The notes beneath the pieces are model-generated. The model was not told the DNA's origin. It ran no database searches and saw nothing but the letters and a program-made list of their open reading frames with translations. Position numbers and translations under genes: made by a program. Below, piece by piece: positions 13,514-22,331 of a DNA stretch of 26,163 bases (position 1 is its first letter; the number at the start of each line of letters is the position of its first letter). The DNA is from a virus: IMG/VR virus record IMGVR_UViG_3300047557_000247, positions 1 through 26,163 of that record; one strand, written 5' to 3'.

Positions 13514-15646
13514 TTATTTCCTCAAATTGTTTCGGTTTTCCGGCGCTAACACGTTGACCACAGCCCCGCGCCCTTCTTTTGGAATTACCGCCCACTCCTG
13601 TGGATTGTTCAGCGCGCGCAAGACAGTGTTGCGCTCCACAGCCGGTAGCGTATCCAGCAGCCTAGCCATATCTTGACCAGACTTGGACGCTTCCGTCAAC
13701 TTGTTCATAACAGCTTTACCAAGTTTTTTCTCCAGCGCATCTAGCGCCGTATTGGTTGCGGTAGCCGTGCGGCTAAACGCAAAATTTGGCAGCCTAAATC
13801 TTGTTTGGTTGGCCTCAATCAACTCCCGCAACGCGTCGCGGCCAGCCGCAGCCTGCTCGCCCACGCGGATGTCACGCTTGATTTCGCCCGCTACGCCTTT
13901 GAGCGTAGTCACGGCTTTGTCGCCCATCTCTTTGACGATGTCGTAGCTGCCCGCACCAAATATCTTCTCGACTTCTTTAGGGCTGTTGCCTTCAACTAAT
14001 TTGACAAACGCTTTTGGGTCGTTCTGATACATCTCTAGCGCTTTGGCCGACATTTTCTTTTCGCTGACTGCTTTTAAGCCCTGCGAGTACGCGTCAAGAT
14101 AAGCACCATAGCCTTTACCGCCCGCGTCTTCAACTGCTTTAACAATCGAAGGCCGCACGCTTTCTAGCACTTTGGCAGCTAATTCTTTCTGCGCTTTAGG
14201 ATCGTTGGGGTGCAGCTGCTTGGCTACGGCGTTGACCGAATTCTTGCGAATGGTGTCTAGCGCCCACGCGTCAATCACGCCGCCCAGATTTGTCCACTGC
14301 TTGATGTCGGATGCGACGCGGCCTAAAGCGCGTTGCAGATCACGGTTGCCTGGCGCAAGTTTAGGGTCGGCCAACGTCTTCTCAATGTTGGCGACAATTG
14401 CGTCGGCTTTGAGTGGCTTTAGGCCGTGCGCTTCCAAACTGTTAGCCGCAGCGGTCGCAAAACGCGACGCTTCACCAAATATCAGCGAGCCTTCGGCGGC
14501 TTGTGTGGCCACGTCATCAGCGCGCTTGGCCAACTCACCTTCGTAGGTATAACGAGGCGGCGTAGGCATTCCGCGTTCAGCAGCACCGCGCTGCGCGCCC
14601 ATGCCCGGCAGACGTTCAGCAGCAGCGCCCATGCGCCGTACTGTGTCAGCGTCTCTTGCAGCCAGCGTGCCCATGCGTTCGGCCTGCGCTTCTAGCGCGG
14701 GCTTTAATACGCCTGCGGTATTGGCCGCTGCCATCTCAATTTCAAGTTGCGGAACTAATTGCTTGCGCAGTTGGTTCTTAGCTTCGCCCTGCGCGGTTCT
14801 AGCGCCCGTTTGCGTCTCAGCGCCAGCCAACTCAGCTAGACGGTTAATCCGTGCGGCCTCTTGGGCTTCGGCGGTCGTCAACAGGTAGCGGGGGTCACGC
14901 TTGGCAGCCTGCTCTAGCAGTGCCTGCGTGGTGGGCGACGTTAGGTCAGCAATCGACTGCGCGGCGGTCACATCGGTTGGTGCGCTGCGAGCCAAAGCGC
15001 GAGCGGCAGACACGTCCACGCCCAACGAGTCGCGCAGGATCTTAGCAGCCTTTTGCGAGCCGATCTGGCCAGACAAGGTGTCATACAGCCAACCGACACC
15101 ACGCCCGCCCAACTGCAACGCTTTATCAACATAAGGCGCTGCAACCTGGCCGCCTGCTTCAAAAATAGCGCCTATCAGCAAGTCGCGGGTGTTGGCTGAG
15201 ATGCTTTCCATTGGTGTCATCTGAGGTATGTTGCCTAACGCAACGTCAGCTTGACGCAGCAATCCGGCAGCAGTGCCATAACCCAATGCCGAACCCATAA
15301 CAACGCCAGCGGGGCCGGCAGGGGCACCAAACATTCCCCCCGTTATAGCGCCTGTAGCCTCTATGAGCGGCCCAGTTAATTCGCGTGTCCCGCGAGCAAC
15401 GTCGTATGCCATCGGGTATTCTTTTGCCCATGCGGGCGGCTGCACGCGTGGCCCAGGCACTTCGCTGGGCGTAGGTGCGGCCTCTGGCGTTGCAGGCAAC
15501 GGAATGTCTGACACCCAGTTGTCGTCAACAAGATAAGCTTTGACGCCTTCTTTGTTGGTGGCCGACTGCGTGATGGGCCGCCACTGCCCATTAACGAGCG
15601 CAACGCGCTCGCCGGTATCAGGATTAGTTGCGGTTTCTAGGGCCAT
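13514..15646 (-). CDS. DNA ejection protein, gp16-like position
   Basis: This 710-residue virion protein is probably injected into the cell with the DNA. It holds the position of P22 gp16 (609 residues), last of three ejection genes. The N-terminal 50 residues contain two short repeats of the type TNPDTGERVALVNGQWRPI, common in phage internal proteins. A glycine/alanine-rich hydrophobic stretch (about 95-140, AITGGMFGAPAGPAGVVMGSALGYG) could insert into membranes, as expected for a channel-forming ejection protein. The remaining 500 residues are long Ala, Lys and Glu-rich helices. I see no transglycosylase motif. Start overlaps the upstream stop (TAATG). Confidence 0.7.
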   Translation of the reverse strand: MALETATNPDTGERVALVNGQWRPITQSATNKEGVKAYLVDDNWVSDIPLPATPEAAPTPSEVPGPRVQPPAWAKEYPMAYDVARGTRELTGPLIEATGAITGGMFGAPAGPAGVVMGSALGYGTAAGLLRQADVALGNIPQMTPMESISANTRDLLIGAIFEAGGQVAAPYVDKALQLGGRGVGWLYDTLSGQIGSQKAAKILRDSLGVDVSAARALARSAPTDVTAAQSIADLTSPTTQALLEQAAKRDPRYLLTTAEAQEAARINRLAELAGAETQTGARTAQGEAKNQLRKQLVPQLEIEMAAANTAGVLKPALEAQAERMGTLAARDADTVRRMGAAAERLPGMGAQRGAAERGMPTPPRYTYEGELAKRADDVATQAAEGSLIFGEASRFATAAANSLEAHGLKPLKADAIVANIEKTLADPKLAPGNRDLQRALGRVASDIKQWTNLGGVIDAWALDTIRKNSVNAVAKQLHPNDPKAQKELAAKVLESVRPSIVKAVEDAGGKGYGAYLDAYSQGLKAVSEKKMSAKALEMYQNDPKAFVKLVEGNSPKEVEKIFGAGSYDIVKEMGDKAVTTLKGVAGEIKRDIRVGEQAAAGRDALRELIEANQTRFRLPNFAFSRTATATNTALDALEKKLGKAVMNKLTEASKSGQDMARLLDTLPAVERNTVLRALNNPQEWAVIPKEGRGAVVNVLAPENRNNLRK

Positions 15647-17061
15647 TATTTTTTATCCGGTACAAAGCCTGATGGTGGGGGAGGCGCAGCGCGGCGTTGG
15701 TTGGGGCTTGCGTCCATGCCTTCACCAACAAACTGATCCTTACGCTCTTTCATTAAGCGGAGAATAGTGCGTCCGGCTTCTTTGCGGATATTAGCGGGCA
15801 ACGTAGAGTCAGCCAACTGACCGGCGGCTTGTTTGTACGACAGCGTATCTTTGTCGGATTGCGGGCCTTCAAAACGCGGCACCATTTTCAACACCATGTC
15901 AGCAATCGGCGCCAATTTAGCAGCTGCAATGTCACCCGGCATAGCTTGGCCAAATACGCGCGCGCCTATATCTACAGCCTTACCAATATAGCTGCCGGTA
16001 GATTGATCTATCAAGCCGCCATCTTTGGTGATGTCCGCCAACTCCTTACTGGTGCGGTCAATGTCACGCGACAAATTCTTTTCCGCCTGCTCGGCTTTAA
16101 TGACGTTCGGGCTGCGCTTGCCAGCATTAGCTTCTGTGCGAAGTACTTGCCCAAACGCGTTGTAGAACGTAACGTTACCTTGATCGTCAGTCGATGTATG
16201 CGCAACCTTGTTGGGGTTTTCGCCAGCAGAAGGCTTGTTAATTTCTGCCGCACGCAAACGTTCCATCGCCTTGTTATGGCGCGCAGTTTCTTCTGCTTGC
16301 AATTGCGCGCGATCGCCTGTAGCACGACCAATTGCTTCCATAGCGTTGGCATGGCGGGTTTGTTCTTGTATACGGTCGTCTTCCAACTTAAGGCGTTTAG
16401 CTTCGTTGTCAAGGCGAGTTTCTTCAAAGCCCAACCGGCGCTCCTCGCGAATATCTTTCTTTTCCGCTCTGACATCTTGAAGCATTTCGCTTGGCGTCAA
16501 CAGTCCGCGCATGGTACGCACTTGCCATGCAGGCATACCTTCGTCGTTTGCCGGCAAGCCCATTGCCAATTTATCCGCCTGCTCGCGTGTTAATGTTTTT
16601 GCGACTACTTTTTGTTCCAGCGCTGATCTGGCATCGTCGACTGTATTGTAACTAGCCAGCTCTGTAATCGAGGCTTGAAGCTGTTCTCTGGACAGCTGAG
16701 TTTTTAACTTTTCTGATTCAAACTGACGTTTTTCTGTTTCCGCTGCGCGTGCCTCTTTTTGTGCTTGCAAATTTTCTCGTTGAGCTGCGCGGGTAGCAAT
16801 ACCTTCATACATGTTTGGTGCTTTAGTCAGCACTTGGCGCATAAAAGCGTCAGACCCAAACTCTAGGTTAGGGTCAGACATAATTCTTGCCAGCTCGTTT
16901 TTTTCTTGTTGTTGCTGCTGGTACTCGCGCAGTTTTAGCGCGTTCATTTGTTGCTGCTGTTGCGCGCCTTGCAGTTGCGAAATTGCCGCCATTTGGTTTA
17001 CCGGCGATTCAATTTGAATCGGGCGAAACCCCATTGCAATAGATGGATCAATCTGTGCCAT
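15646..17061 (-). CDS. DNA ejection protein, gp20-like position
   Basis: This 471-residue helical protein is in the slot of P22 gp20, which I recall as having the same length. The N-terminus is Gln-rich (QQQQQ runs around residues 34-52). It is followed by long coiled-coil regions (about 90-270) rich in Glu, Lys, Arg and Gln, and the C-terminal part is more globular, ending Pro-rich. This composition is typical of internal virion proteins that extend the channel across the envelope during infection. Identity to gp20 is inferred from order, length and composition, not from a motif. AAGGG precedes the ATG. Confidence 0.7.
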   Translation of the reverse strand: MAQIDPSIAMGFRPIQIESPVNQMAAISQLQGAQQQQQMNALKLREYQQQQQEKNELARIMSDPNLEFGSDAFMRQVLTKAPNMYEGIATRAAQRENLQAQKEARAAETEKRQFESEKLKTQLSREQLQASITELASYNTVDDARSALEQKVVAKTLTREQADKLAMGLPANDEGMPAWQVRTMRGLLTPSEMLQDVRAEKKDIREERRLGFEETRLDNEAKRLKLEDDRIQEQTRHANAMEAIGRATGDRAQLQAEETARHNKAMERLRAAEINKPSAGENPNKVAHTSTDDQGNVTFYNAFGQVLRTEANAGKRSPNVIKAEQAEKNLSRDIDRTSKELADITKDGGLIDQSTGSYIGKAVDIGARVFGQAMPGDIAAAKLAPIADMVLKMVPRFEGPQSDKDTLSYKQAAGQLADSTLPANIRKEAGRTILRLMKERKDQFVGEGMDASPNQRRAAPPPPSGFVPDKK

Positions 17062-17070
17062 GATGTGCCC

Positions 17071-17853
17071 TTAAATCGTAAAGCCGCCCGGCACGCCAGC
17101 GGTAGGAGACGTGGTGGGGAAAAACCGGTTCATCAATTGTTGGTTTTGGTAGTAGTTCAACCCTTGACCCACTGCACCAGACAAAGCGTTGGCTGTACCC
17201 ATGTAGCCGGAAGCTCTAGCGTTACCTGCGCCAATGGCGTTAGCGCTTAAAGCACTACCCAAGTTACCGTAAGCGTTTGCCATACCCGCGCCTAAGTTCC
17301 CTGCCGCGCCGGTCAACGCATTTGTTGACGTTTGACCCACGCCACCCAAGCTCTGCAACGGATTAAGAATATTTGCCCGTTCAGATTGATAACGATTAAA
17401 CGCGTTGCCGTATTCTTGTGACGCCAAATCTTGGCCAAACTCCATAGCACCGCGCAGCTGGTTGCCCGACAGCAGACCACCGCGTGCAGCAGCTGTGCGT
17501 TCCATCGCATCAAGCCCACGTTTTAGCCTAAACCCATACCCAGGGTCAGCTTGGTAGTTATCCATTGTAAAACGCTGCAAGCCGTAACCATAACCAGGCT
17601 GGTCAGTACGCCCGCTAATCCCAAGCAAATCGGCTAGTCGATTCTGTGCAGCTAAGCCAGTCTCACGAAACGGTTCTTGCAGCGCAACCTGCCGGTTAAA
17701 CATGCGCTCTTGCGCTTCGATACTTGCTTGCGTAGTGTCACGCGACGCTTGTGATGCAGTTTCAGCGGCTTGCTGTTGTGCTTTAGATGCTTTGCTAGAA
17801 GCTACACTTCCTACAATAGCGCTACCAACAATCGCGGTTGCTATGGCTGACAT
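17071..17853 (-). CDS. DNA ejection protein, gp7-like
   Basis: This 260-residue protein is of the phage DNA-transfer type. It has a hydrophobic Ala/Gly/Val N-terminus (MSAIATAIVGSAIVGSVASS), a Gln/Ala helix, and the characteristic blocks NRQVALQEPFRETGLAAQNRL, DPGYGFRLKRGLDAMERT, AARGGLLSGNQLRGAMEFGQ and FNRYQSERANILNPLQSLGG (quoted as separate segments). These blocks recur in gp7-like proteins of podoviruses. The Gly/Ala-rich C-terminal third could form a membrane-active region. It opens the three-gene ejection cassette. AGGAGG lies just before the ATG, suggesting strong translation. Confidence 0.82.
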   Translation of the reverse strand: MSAIATAIVGSAIVGSVASSKASKAQQQAAETASQASRDTTQASIEAQERMFNRQVALQEPFRETGLAAQNRLADLLGISGRTDQPGYGYGLQRFTMDNYQADPGYGFRLKRGLDAMERTAAARGGLLSGNQLRGAMEFGQDLASQEYGNAFNRYQSERANILNPLQSLGGVGQTSTNALTGAAGNLGAGMANAYGNLGSALSANAIGAGNARASGYMGTANALSGAVGQGLNYYQNQQLMNRFFPTTSPTAGVPGGFTI

Positions 17854-18725
17854 AATGCCTCCTGCCGGTTAAATTCTATGCCAGACAACTGCAACGCCGC
17901 CCGGTAATCAATTGTTATTTCTTCACCCAAGCCTCCGCCAACACATCCTGCTATGTCGCGTAAAGCCACTAAATTTATATCGCCCACATCCGTTGGCACC
18001 ATGACTGCATTAGGATTAGCAGAATGGTTTGTGTACCGCCCTGCTTGCGTGCGCAGTCCGTTAATTCGTGCCGGGCAAATTACGCTGCCTTCAAAAATAG
18101 GTGCAGTAGCAAACAAGCCCTTACCTTCTATTGGTGACTCTGTCACTCGCACGTTACCAATATCTAGCCAAACTTGATCGCTTTCATTTTCCGACTGTTG
18201 CCGCGCGGTTTTGTCTGAAATACCGCAGTCTTGCAACAACGCTTCGTAATCCGCGCGGTCGGCTACACGTTCTATCTGCGCGACTTTAAACTTAGCTGCT
18301 TGATCGTCTTGCCAGTTTTCGCTTTTCTCTAAAAACGTGCTTTCTACTGCGTCGATGTCTTTTAAATTTGTGGAATACACGTTTTGCCAAACCATGTCTT
18401 CTAACACATACCCAATTTTTCGCCCCGGCTTGCCAACAAAAATTAACGGCGCGCTTAATATTTGCGTTGCGCCAGCGTCATCAACTACCATCACTTTGCC
18501 GCGCAGCATAATATTCATATGCTCAAACTTCTGCTTGTGGCCTATAGCCAACGTGCCTGCGGGCATAAACACTTCACGAATACAAAGGTTAGGGCCAAAA
18601 TGATGCACTACCGGGCAGTTAACTTGCGGTAATTGCAGCATTTCTTGTTCGGCGTTTTCCATGTTCGCCAAAACTTGCAACGCTTGCGTTCCAATAGTCG
18701 TTATGTCGTTCACACCACCACCCAT
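17841..18725 (-). CDS. Cupin-like / SET-domain fusion protein (putative lysine methyltransferase)
   Basis: This 294-residue protein has two domains. Residues about 35-120 form a cupin-like beta barrel (IGHKQKFEHMNIMLRGKVMV, then APLIFVGKPGRKIGYV) with H63 and H69 but without the full metal-binding set. Residues about 188-278 match a SET domain: EGKGLFA (200-206), RYTNHSANPNA (230-240, the RFxNHSCxPN motif with Ala for Cys) and GEEITIDY (267-274, with the catalytic-type Tyr274). SET enzymes transfer methyl groups from S-adenosylmethionine to lysine. The post-SET cysteine cluster is absent. The gene sits in the slot of P22 gp14, between the needle-slot gene and gp7. The start may instead be the GTG at 18713, which overlaps the upstream stop as GTGA. 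Confidence 0.8.
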   Translation of the reverse strand: MGGGVNDITTIGTQALQVLANMENAEQEMLQLPQVNCPVVHHFGPNLCIREVFMPAGTLAIGHKQKFEHMNIMLRGKVMVVDDAGATQILSAPLIFVGKPGRKIGYVLEDMVWQNVYSTNLKDIDAVESTFLEKSENWQDDQAAKFKVAQIERVADRADYEALLQDCGISDKTARQQSENESDQVWLDIGNVRVTESPIEGKGLFATAPIFEGSVICPARINGLRTQAGRYTNHSANPNAVMVPTDVGDINLVALRDIAGCVGGGLGEEITIDYRAALQLSGIEFNRQEALCQP

Positions 18726-20902
18726 CGAGAACCGTTAGACACTGTTACGGTAATGCCGTTTGATACCGATATAACGCCAGCTGACATGCCCGACGATCCT
18801 GACGGAATGGTGTAGCTTGTAGAGATTGTCAAGCTGTTAACAAAAATGCCATTTGACGCTACAACATGCGAGGATGTTAATTCACCTGTGCTGGGTTTGT
18901 ACAGCAGTTTTGCGTTACCGGTATAGATGGTCGACATCGTGCCGGTGGTCGCAGCAGCAAACGTCGGATACAGGTTCGTTGACGTCGTTGTGTCGTTAGA
19001 AATGTTGATGCTGGCGCCGCCCGTCGCCCACTTTACGCCGCTGGCTTGTGTGGAGTCCGCCGTCAAAACGTAGGTGTCTGTGCCCACCGGCAGCCGCACG
19101 TTGTCGGTGCCGTTGTAAACAATCAGGTCACCCTTGGCGTTGGTTGGCGACAGCGCGTCAAAAGCTGCCACTTGGCTGGTCTGGCCTGTGCCGCCATTAG
19201 CAATCGGCAGTGTGCCTGTCACTTGACTAGCCAAATTAACGCCAGTCAGCGTGCCACCTAGTGTCAGGCTGCCGCTAGACGTCACTGTACCGGACAAGCT
19301 AATGCCGTTGACTGTGCCGGTGCCTGAGACGCTGGTGACCGTGCCAGCGTACTGGTCGTTCGACGTGATGGTGAAATTCGGATACGTGCCTGAAATGCTG
19401 GTGGTGCCCGCCCCGGTTAATGACACCACTTGGTCAGGCGCCGTATTGGTTAGAGTAAAGCTCGGGTAGGTGCCAGTGACGCTCATACCCGTGCCGGCAG
19501 CCAAAGAGACTACCTGGTCAGGCGCCGTGTTGGTAACCGTAAAGTTGGGGTATGTACCGGTTGTACTAATACCTGTGCCAGCAGCCAAAGAGACTACTTG
19601 GTCAGGTGCAGTATTAGTTATGGTGAAACTAGGGTAGGTTCCTGTGGTGTTGATACCCGTGCCAGCAGCCAGCGACACCACTTGATCTGGCGCGGTGTTG
19701 GTAATCGTGAAGCTTGGATACGTGCCCGACGTGCTGATGCCTGTGCCCGCCGACAGCGAGACAATTTGGTCGGGGGCAGTGTTGGTAAACGTCACATCGC
19801 CGGTCGCTGACGACACCGAAATGCCCGTGCTGGCAATCGCGCTGGTCACACCGCTGTTGGCAATCGTAATCGACCCCGCGCCTTCGGTAATGCTGATGCC
19901 GGTGCCGTCCGTCAGGTTGGCGTTCTCCCACACGCCGGCAACCGCGTCGTAAATCAGCGTATTGCCCGAGGCTAGGGATGTAAAGTTGACGTTGCCGTCC
20001 GTGCCGCCCAGCACTGAGCCATAGGTGGGGCGCACAAACAGCACGCCGTTAGCCGAACCCACATGAACAACAGCGGCTACCGAGCAGATGGCAGCAGGCG
20101 TGGTAGGTTTAACTTTGGTCAAACCGCCAGTTACCAGCGGGTTGTAGTAAAGAAGGTCGCCTTGCGCCCAAGTTTCTGCGCCGCCCGTTGTGTTGATACC
20201 TTTGACTTCACCAAATGTAGTGACAAACACCCAGTCGTTAGTAATGCCTGTTTCAACCGCTACACCCAAAATGTAGTTTGCTTGCTCCGGCTGCAGCCCT
20301 GTGGCCGGCGCGGCTGTCAAACCGCCGCTAGCCCCCAGCGTGCCCGAGAACATCATCACTTGGCCTTTGGTGGCTGCAGACGACAACTTGACGCGGTAGT
20401 ACAGCTCCTCACCAATACGCTGGATCTGGTTGCCGTTCATCTGGAACGCCAACGTTTGAAATTGGTCGTCGTTAGCGTAGTACAGCCGGCCTGTGGCATC
20501 CCCAACAGTGACCGCTGTGTCAAATTGAATGAAATCAGGCGTTGATATGCCGCCGGTAACGCCCGACATAGACGTAATGTCCGAGTTGGCTCCCGAGGCT
20601 GCAGCACCTAAATTGATGCGAGCGTTCGTCGCATTGACAGCGCCTGTGCCGCCGTTACTGACGTTCAGCGCTCCGCCTAGTGTGATCGTGCCTGACGTGG
20701 TTACGGGGCCGCCAGAGGCCGTTAAACCCGTCGTGCCGCCCGAGACATTGACGGACGTAACCGTACCGCCGCCCCCACCAGATTCAGCTTTGTTGAGCAG
20801 GTTTAGAAAAAACCGATACCAATCGCGCGCAACAAACCCCGATCGCTCGTCGATGATCTGCGATTGGATACGGGGTATTTGCGGTTCGTTATCGCTAGGC
20901 AT
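18710..20902 (-). CDS. Large repeat-containing fibre-like virion protein (tail-needle slot)
   Basis: This 730-residue Thr/Ser/Gly-rich protein is predicted to be almost entirely beta. The N-terminus (IPRIQSQIIDERSGFVARDWYRFF...) is a helical region typical of phage neck or tail proteins and probably binds the tail tube. Then come fibre linkers ending in NGGTG, a globular section (about 150-300), and five exact-length 28-residue repeats of the NTAPDQVVSLAAGTG type. A second linker of the NGGTGQTS type and a C-terminal domain ending VSNGSRWVVV complete it. It lies directly after the gp10-like gene, where P22 encodes the gp26 tail needle, but is three times longer. It may be a fibre that replaces or extends the needle. 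Confidence 0.75.
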   Translation of the reverse strand: MPSDNEPQIPRIQSQIIDERSGFVARDWYRFFLNLLNKAESGGGGGTVTSVNVSGGTTGLTASGGPVTTSGTITLGGALNVSNGGTGAVNATNARINLGAAASGANSDITSMSGVTGGISTPDFIQFDTAVTVGDATGRLYYANDDQFQTLAFQMNGNQIQRIGEELYYRVKLSSAATKGQVMMFSGTLGASGGLTAAPATGLQPEQANYILGVAVETGITNDWVFVTTFGEVKGINTTGGAETWAQGDLLYYNPLVTGGLTKVKPTTPAAICSVAAVVHVGSANGVLFVRPTYGSVLGGTDGNVNFTSLASGNTLIYDAVAGVWENANLTDGTGISITEGAGSITIANSGVTSAIASTGISVSSATGDVTFTNTAPDQIVSLSAGTGISTSGTYPSFTITNTAPDQVVSLAAGTGINTTGTYPSFTITNTAPDQVVSLAAGTGISTTGTYPNFTVTNTAPDQVVSLAAGTGMSVTGTYPSFTLTNTAPDQVVSLTGAGTTSISGTYPNFTITSNDQYAGTVTSVSGTGTVNGISLSGTVTSSGSLTLGGTLTGVNLASQVTGTLPIANGGTGQTSQVAAFDALSPTNAKGDLIVYNGTDNVRLPVGTDTYVLTADSTQASGVKWATGGASINISNDTTTSTNLYPTFAAATTGTMSTIYTGNAKLLYKPSTGELTSSHVVASNGIFVNSLTISTSYTIPSGSSGMSAGVISVSNGITVTVSNGSRWVVV
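19364..19783 (-). repeat. Five tandem 84-bp repeats inside the fibre-like gene
   Basis: Five units of exactly 84 bp (28 codons each) run in frame. Marker points with TGGTCAGG or a close variant fall at 19431, 19515, 19599, 19683 and 19767. Each encodes a variant of NTAPDQVVSLAAGTGISTTG followed by TYPSFTIT. The fifth unit in reading order is the most diverged. A weaker related segment precedes the array. In-frame unit length means copy number can change without breaking the gene. Confidence 0.9.
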
Positions 20903-22328
20903 TGGTGCCCGACAAGACTAGTTCGGCACCGACAATCGATATCTTGACCGGGTCAGTGCCGGAAATTTCATAAACGCGGTCACGCAATTTCATCGTCATG
21001 CCCAGCCGGCGACGGATCGCGCGGGTGCCGTAAGCCCCGATCTTGCCAGCCGACATCCAATGCTCGTTTGACCATGTATGGCCGCCATCATCCGACCAAC
21101 GCAACATAACTTGAGGGTTGTTGCCTTGGCCGGTGTTTAACCCCACACCAGTCTGCATGTCGATTTGCAGTGAGTGCTGGGCGGTACGCTTTAGGTTGTT
21201 TTGGCCAGTTGGCAGCGCGCGCCAAGACCGCAGCCACTTCTGGGCAAAATCGCCGTCAGAATACTGGTCTAAGTCGTAAGCGTAGATGTTGCCGTTTTCA
21301 AAGTCGCCGACCACGACCTCTTCGCTGTAGAACATCTGGCAGTTAGCCCGATGGCGGATAAACTGCCCGTTGGCAAACCCTGCCCGCTCATGCCAAGCTT
21401 GCGTGGCTGCGTCGTACACCCAAGTGGCCTGCGCCGATGGAAAAGTCAGCACATAGAACGAATGGCCGTCCTGCTGGTAGGTAAACGCAATCGCATCCGA
21501 TATGATTTCATAGCTCTGGATAGCATACTCGACCGCATGGGTCGAAATGCGCTGCCCTGCGTAGCCGTTGGCGCGAAACACAATGCCGTGGCCACGGGCG
21601 TCTGCGCCCAGCCAGAACAGCGAGTTGTCCATCTTGGCTACTGAAAAAGTAGCCGCGCAGCCAAACTCGTTGACCGCACCTTGGATACGCGCTAAAGGAA
21701 AGCCTTCTAGCGCAGCGTCGTACCAGACTTCCACCGACTGAGTGCCAAACAACCACACCTCGCGGTGGTCGACAAACAGCGACACCAAATTGTCTGGCAT
21801 ACCTTCAGCGCTGGCAAACGACAGCGGGTCAATCTGGGTGCCGTCCAGCAACTCAGACGTCCAAAATCGCTGGGAGTTTGGCTCTTGGAAAATAAAATAG
21901 CCGTCCAGATACCCAACCGTTACCGCGCCGGGAAAGTCAATATCGGTGATCTGAGCTAGCGTCTCACTAGCGGCGTCGTAAATGTAGCTAATCGGGTTAG
22001 TGGCGATAAACAGCTGGGTGCCGTTGTCTACCATCGACACGGGGCCTGTGCCAGCGATTGGCCCGATGGGCTGCACGTTCCATGTAGAGTCCACGCGGTA
22101 CAGCCGGTCGCCCGACACCGCGTAGCCATAGTCACCGTATGACCACAACCCACGAATAGGGCCGGTACCAACGGTGGCAAGCTTACGCAAGCCTGGGGCA
22201 CGGTTTAGGAACCCGCCGGTCTTGCCTTCTGGCGTGGGCAGCGGTTCGGGATACAGGTTAACCATGCGGCTGTCCGCAGCGTTAATACTGCGGGCAACAT
22301 ACGCTTGGCCAAGAATTGGCGTCTGCAT
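20895..22328 (-). CDS. Tail hub / packaged DNA stabilisation protein, P22 gp10-like
   Basis: This 477-residue protein (P22 gp10 is about the same length) would close the head after packaging and form part of the tail machine below the gp4 adaptor. The sequence is a series of beta-strand blocks suggesting a propeller-like fold, with typical features RSINAADSRMVNLYPEP, GFLNRAPGLRKLATVG near the N-terminus and WSDDGGHTWSNEHW, RRRLGMTMKLRDRVYEI near the C-terminus. The latter, SDDGG..W followed by RRLG, is a recurrent signature of phage stabilisation proteins. No ribosome site is clear; the start is four bases after the gp4-like stop, so coupling is likely. Confidence 0.85.
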   Translation of the reverse strand: MQTPILGQAYVARSINAADSRMVNLYPEPLPTPEGKTGGFLNRAPGLRKLATVGTGPIRGLWSYGDYGYAVSGDRLYRVDSTWNVQPIGPIAGTGPVSMVDNGTQLFIATNPISYIYDAASETLAQITDIDFPGAVTVGYLDGYFIFQEPNSQRFWTSELLDGTQIDPLSFASAEGMPDNLVSLFVDHREVWLFGTQSVEVWYDAALEGFPLARIQGAVNEFGCAATFSVAKMDNSLFWLGADARGHGIVFRANGYAGQRISTHAVEYAIQSYEIISDAIAFTYQQDGHSFYVLTFPSAQATWVYDAATQAWHERAGFANGQFIRHRANCQMFYSEEVVVGDFENGNIYAYDLDQYSDGDFAQKWLRSWRALPTGQNNLKRTAQHSLQIDMQTGVGLNTGQGNNPQVMLRWSDDGGHTWSNEHWMSAGKIGAYGTRAIRRRLGMTMKLRDRVYEISGTDPVKISIVGAELVLSGTNA

Positions 22329-22331
22329 AGT

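Noticed and set aside
15829-16593. A 254-codon plus-strand frame opposite the gp20-like gene
   Set aside because: It is an antisense shadow of a helical gene. Its composition (Phe/Arg/Cys-rich) is typical of reverse-complement frames.
19364-19783. Regular repeats that could suggest a CRISPR array
   Set aside because: The 84-bp units are contiguous, coding and diverged throughout, with no conserved repeat separated by unique spacers.
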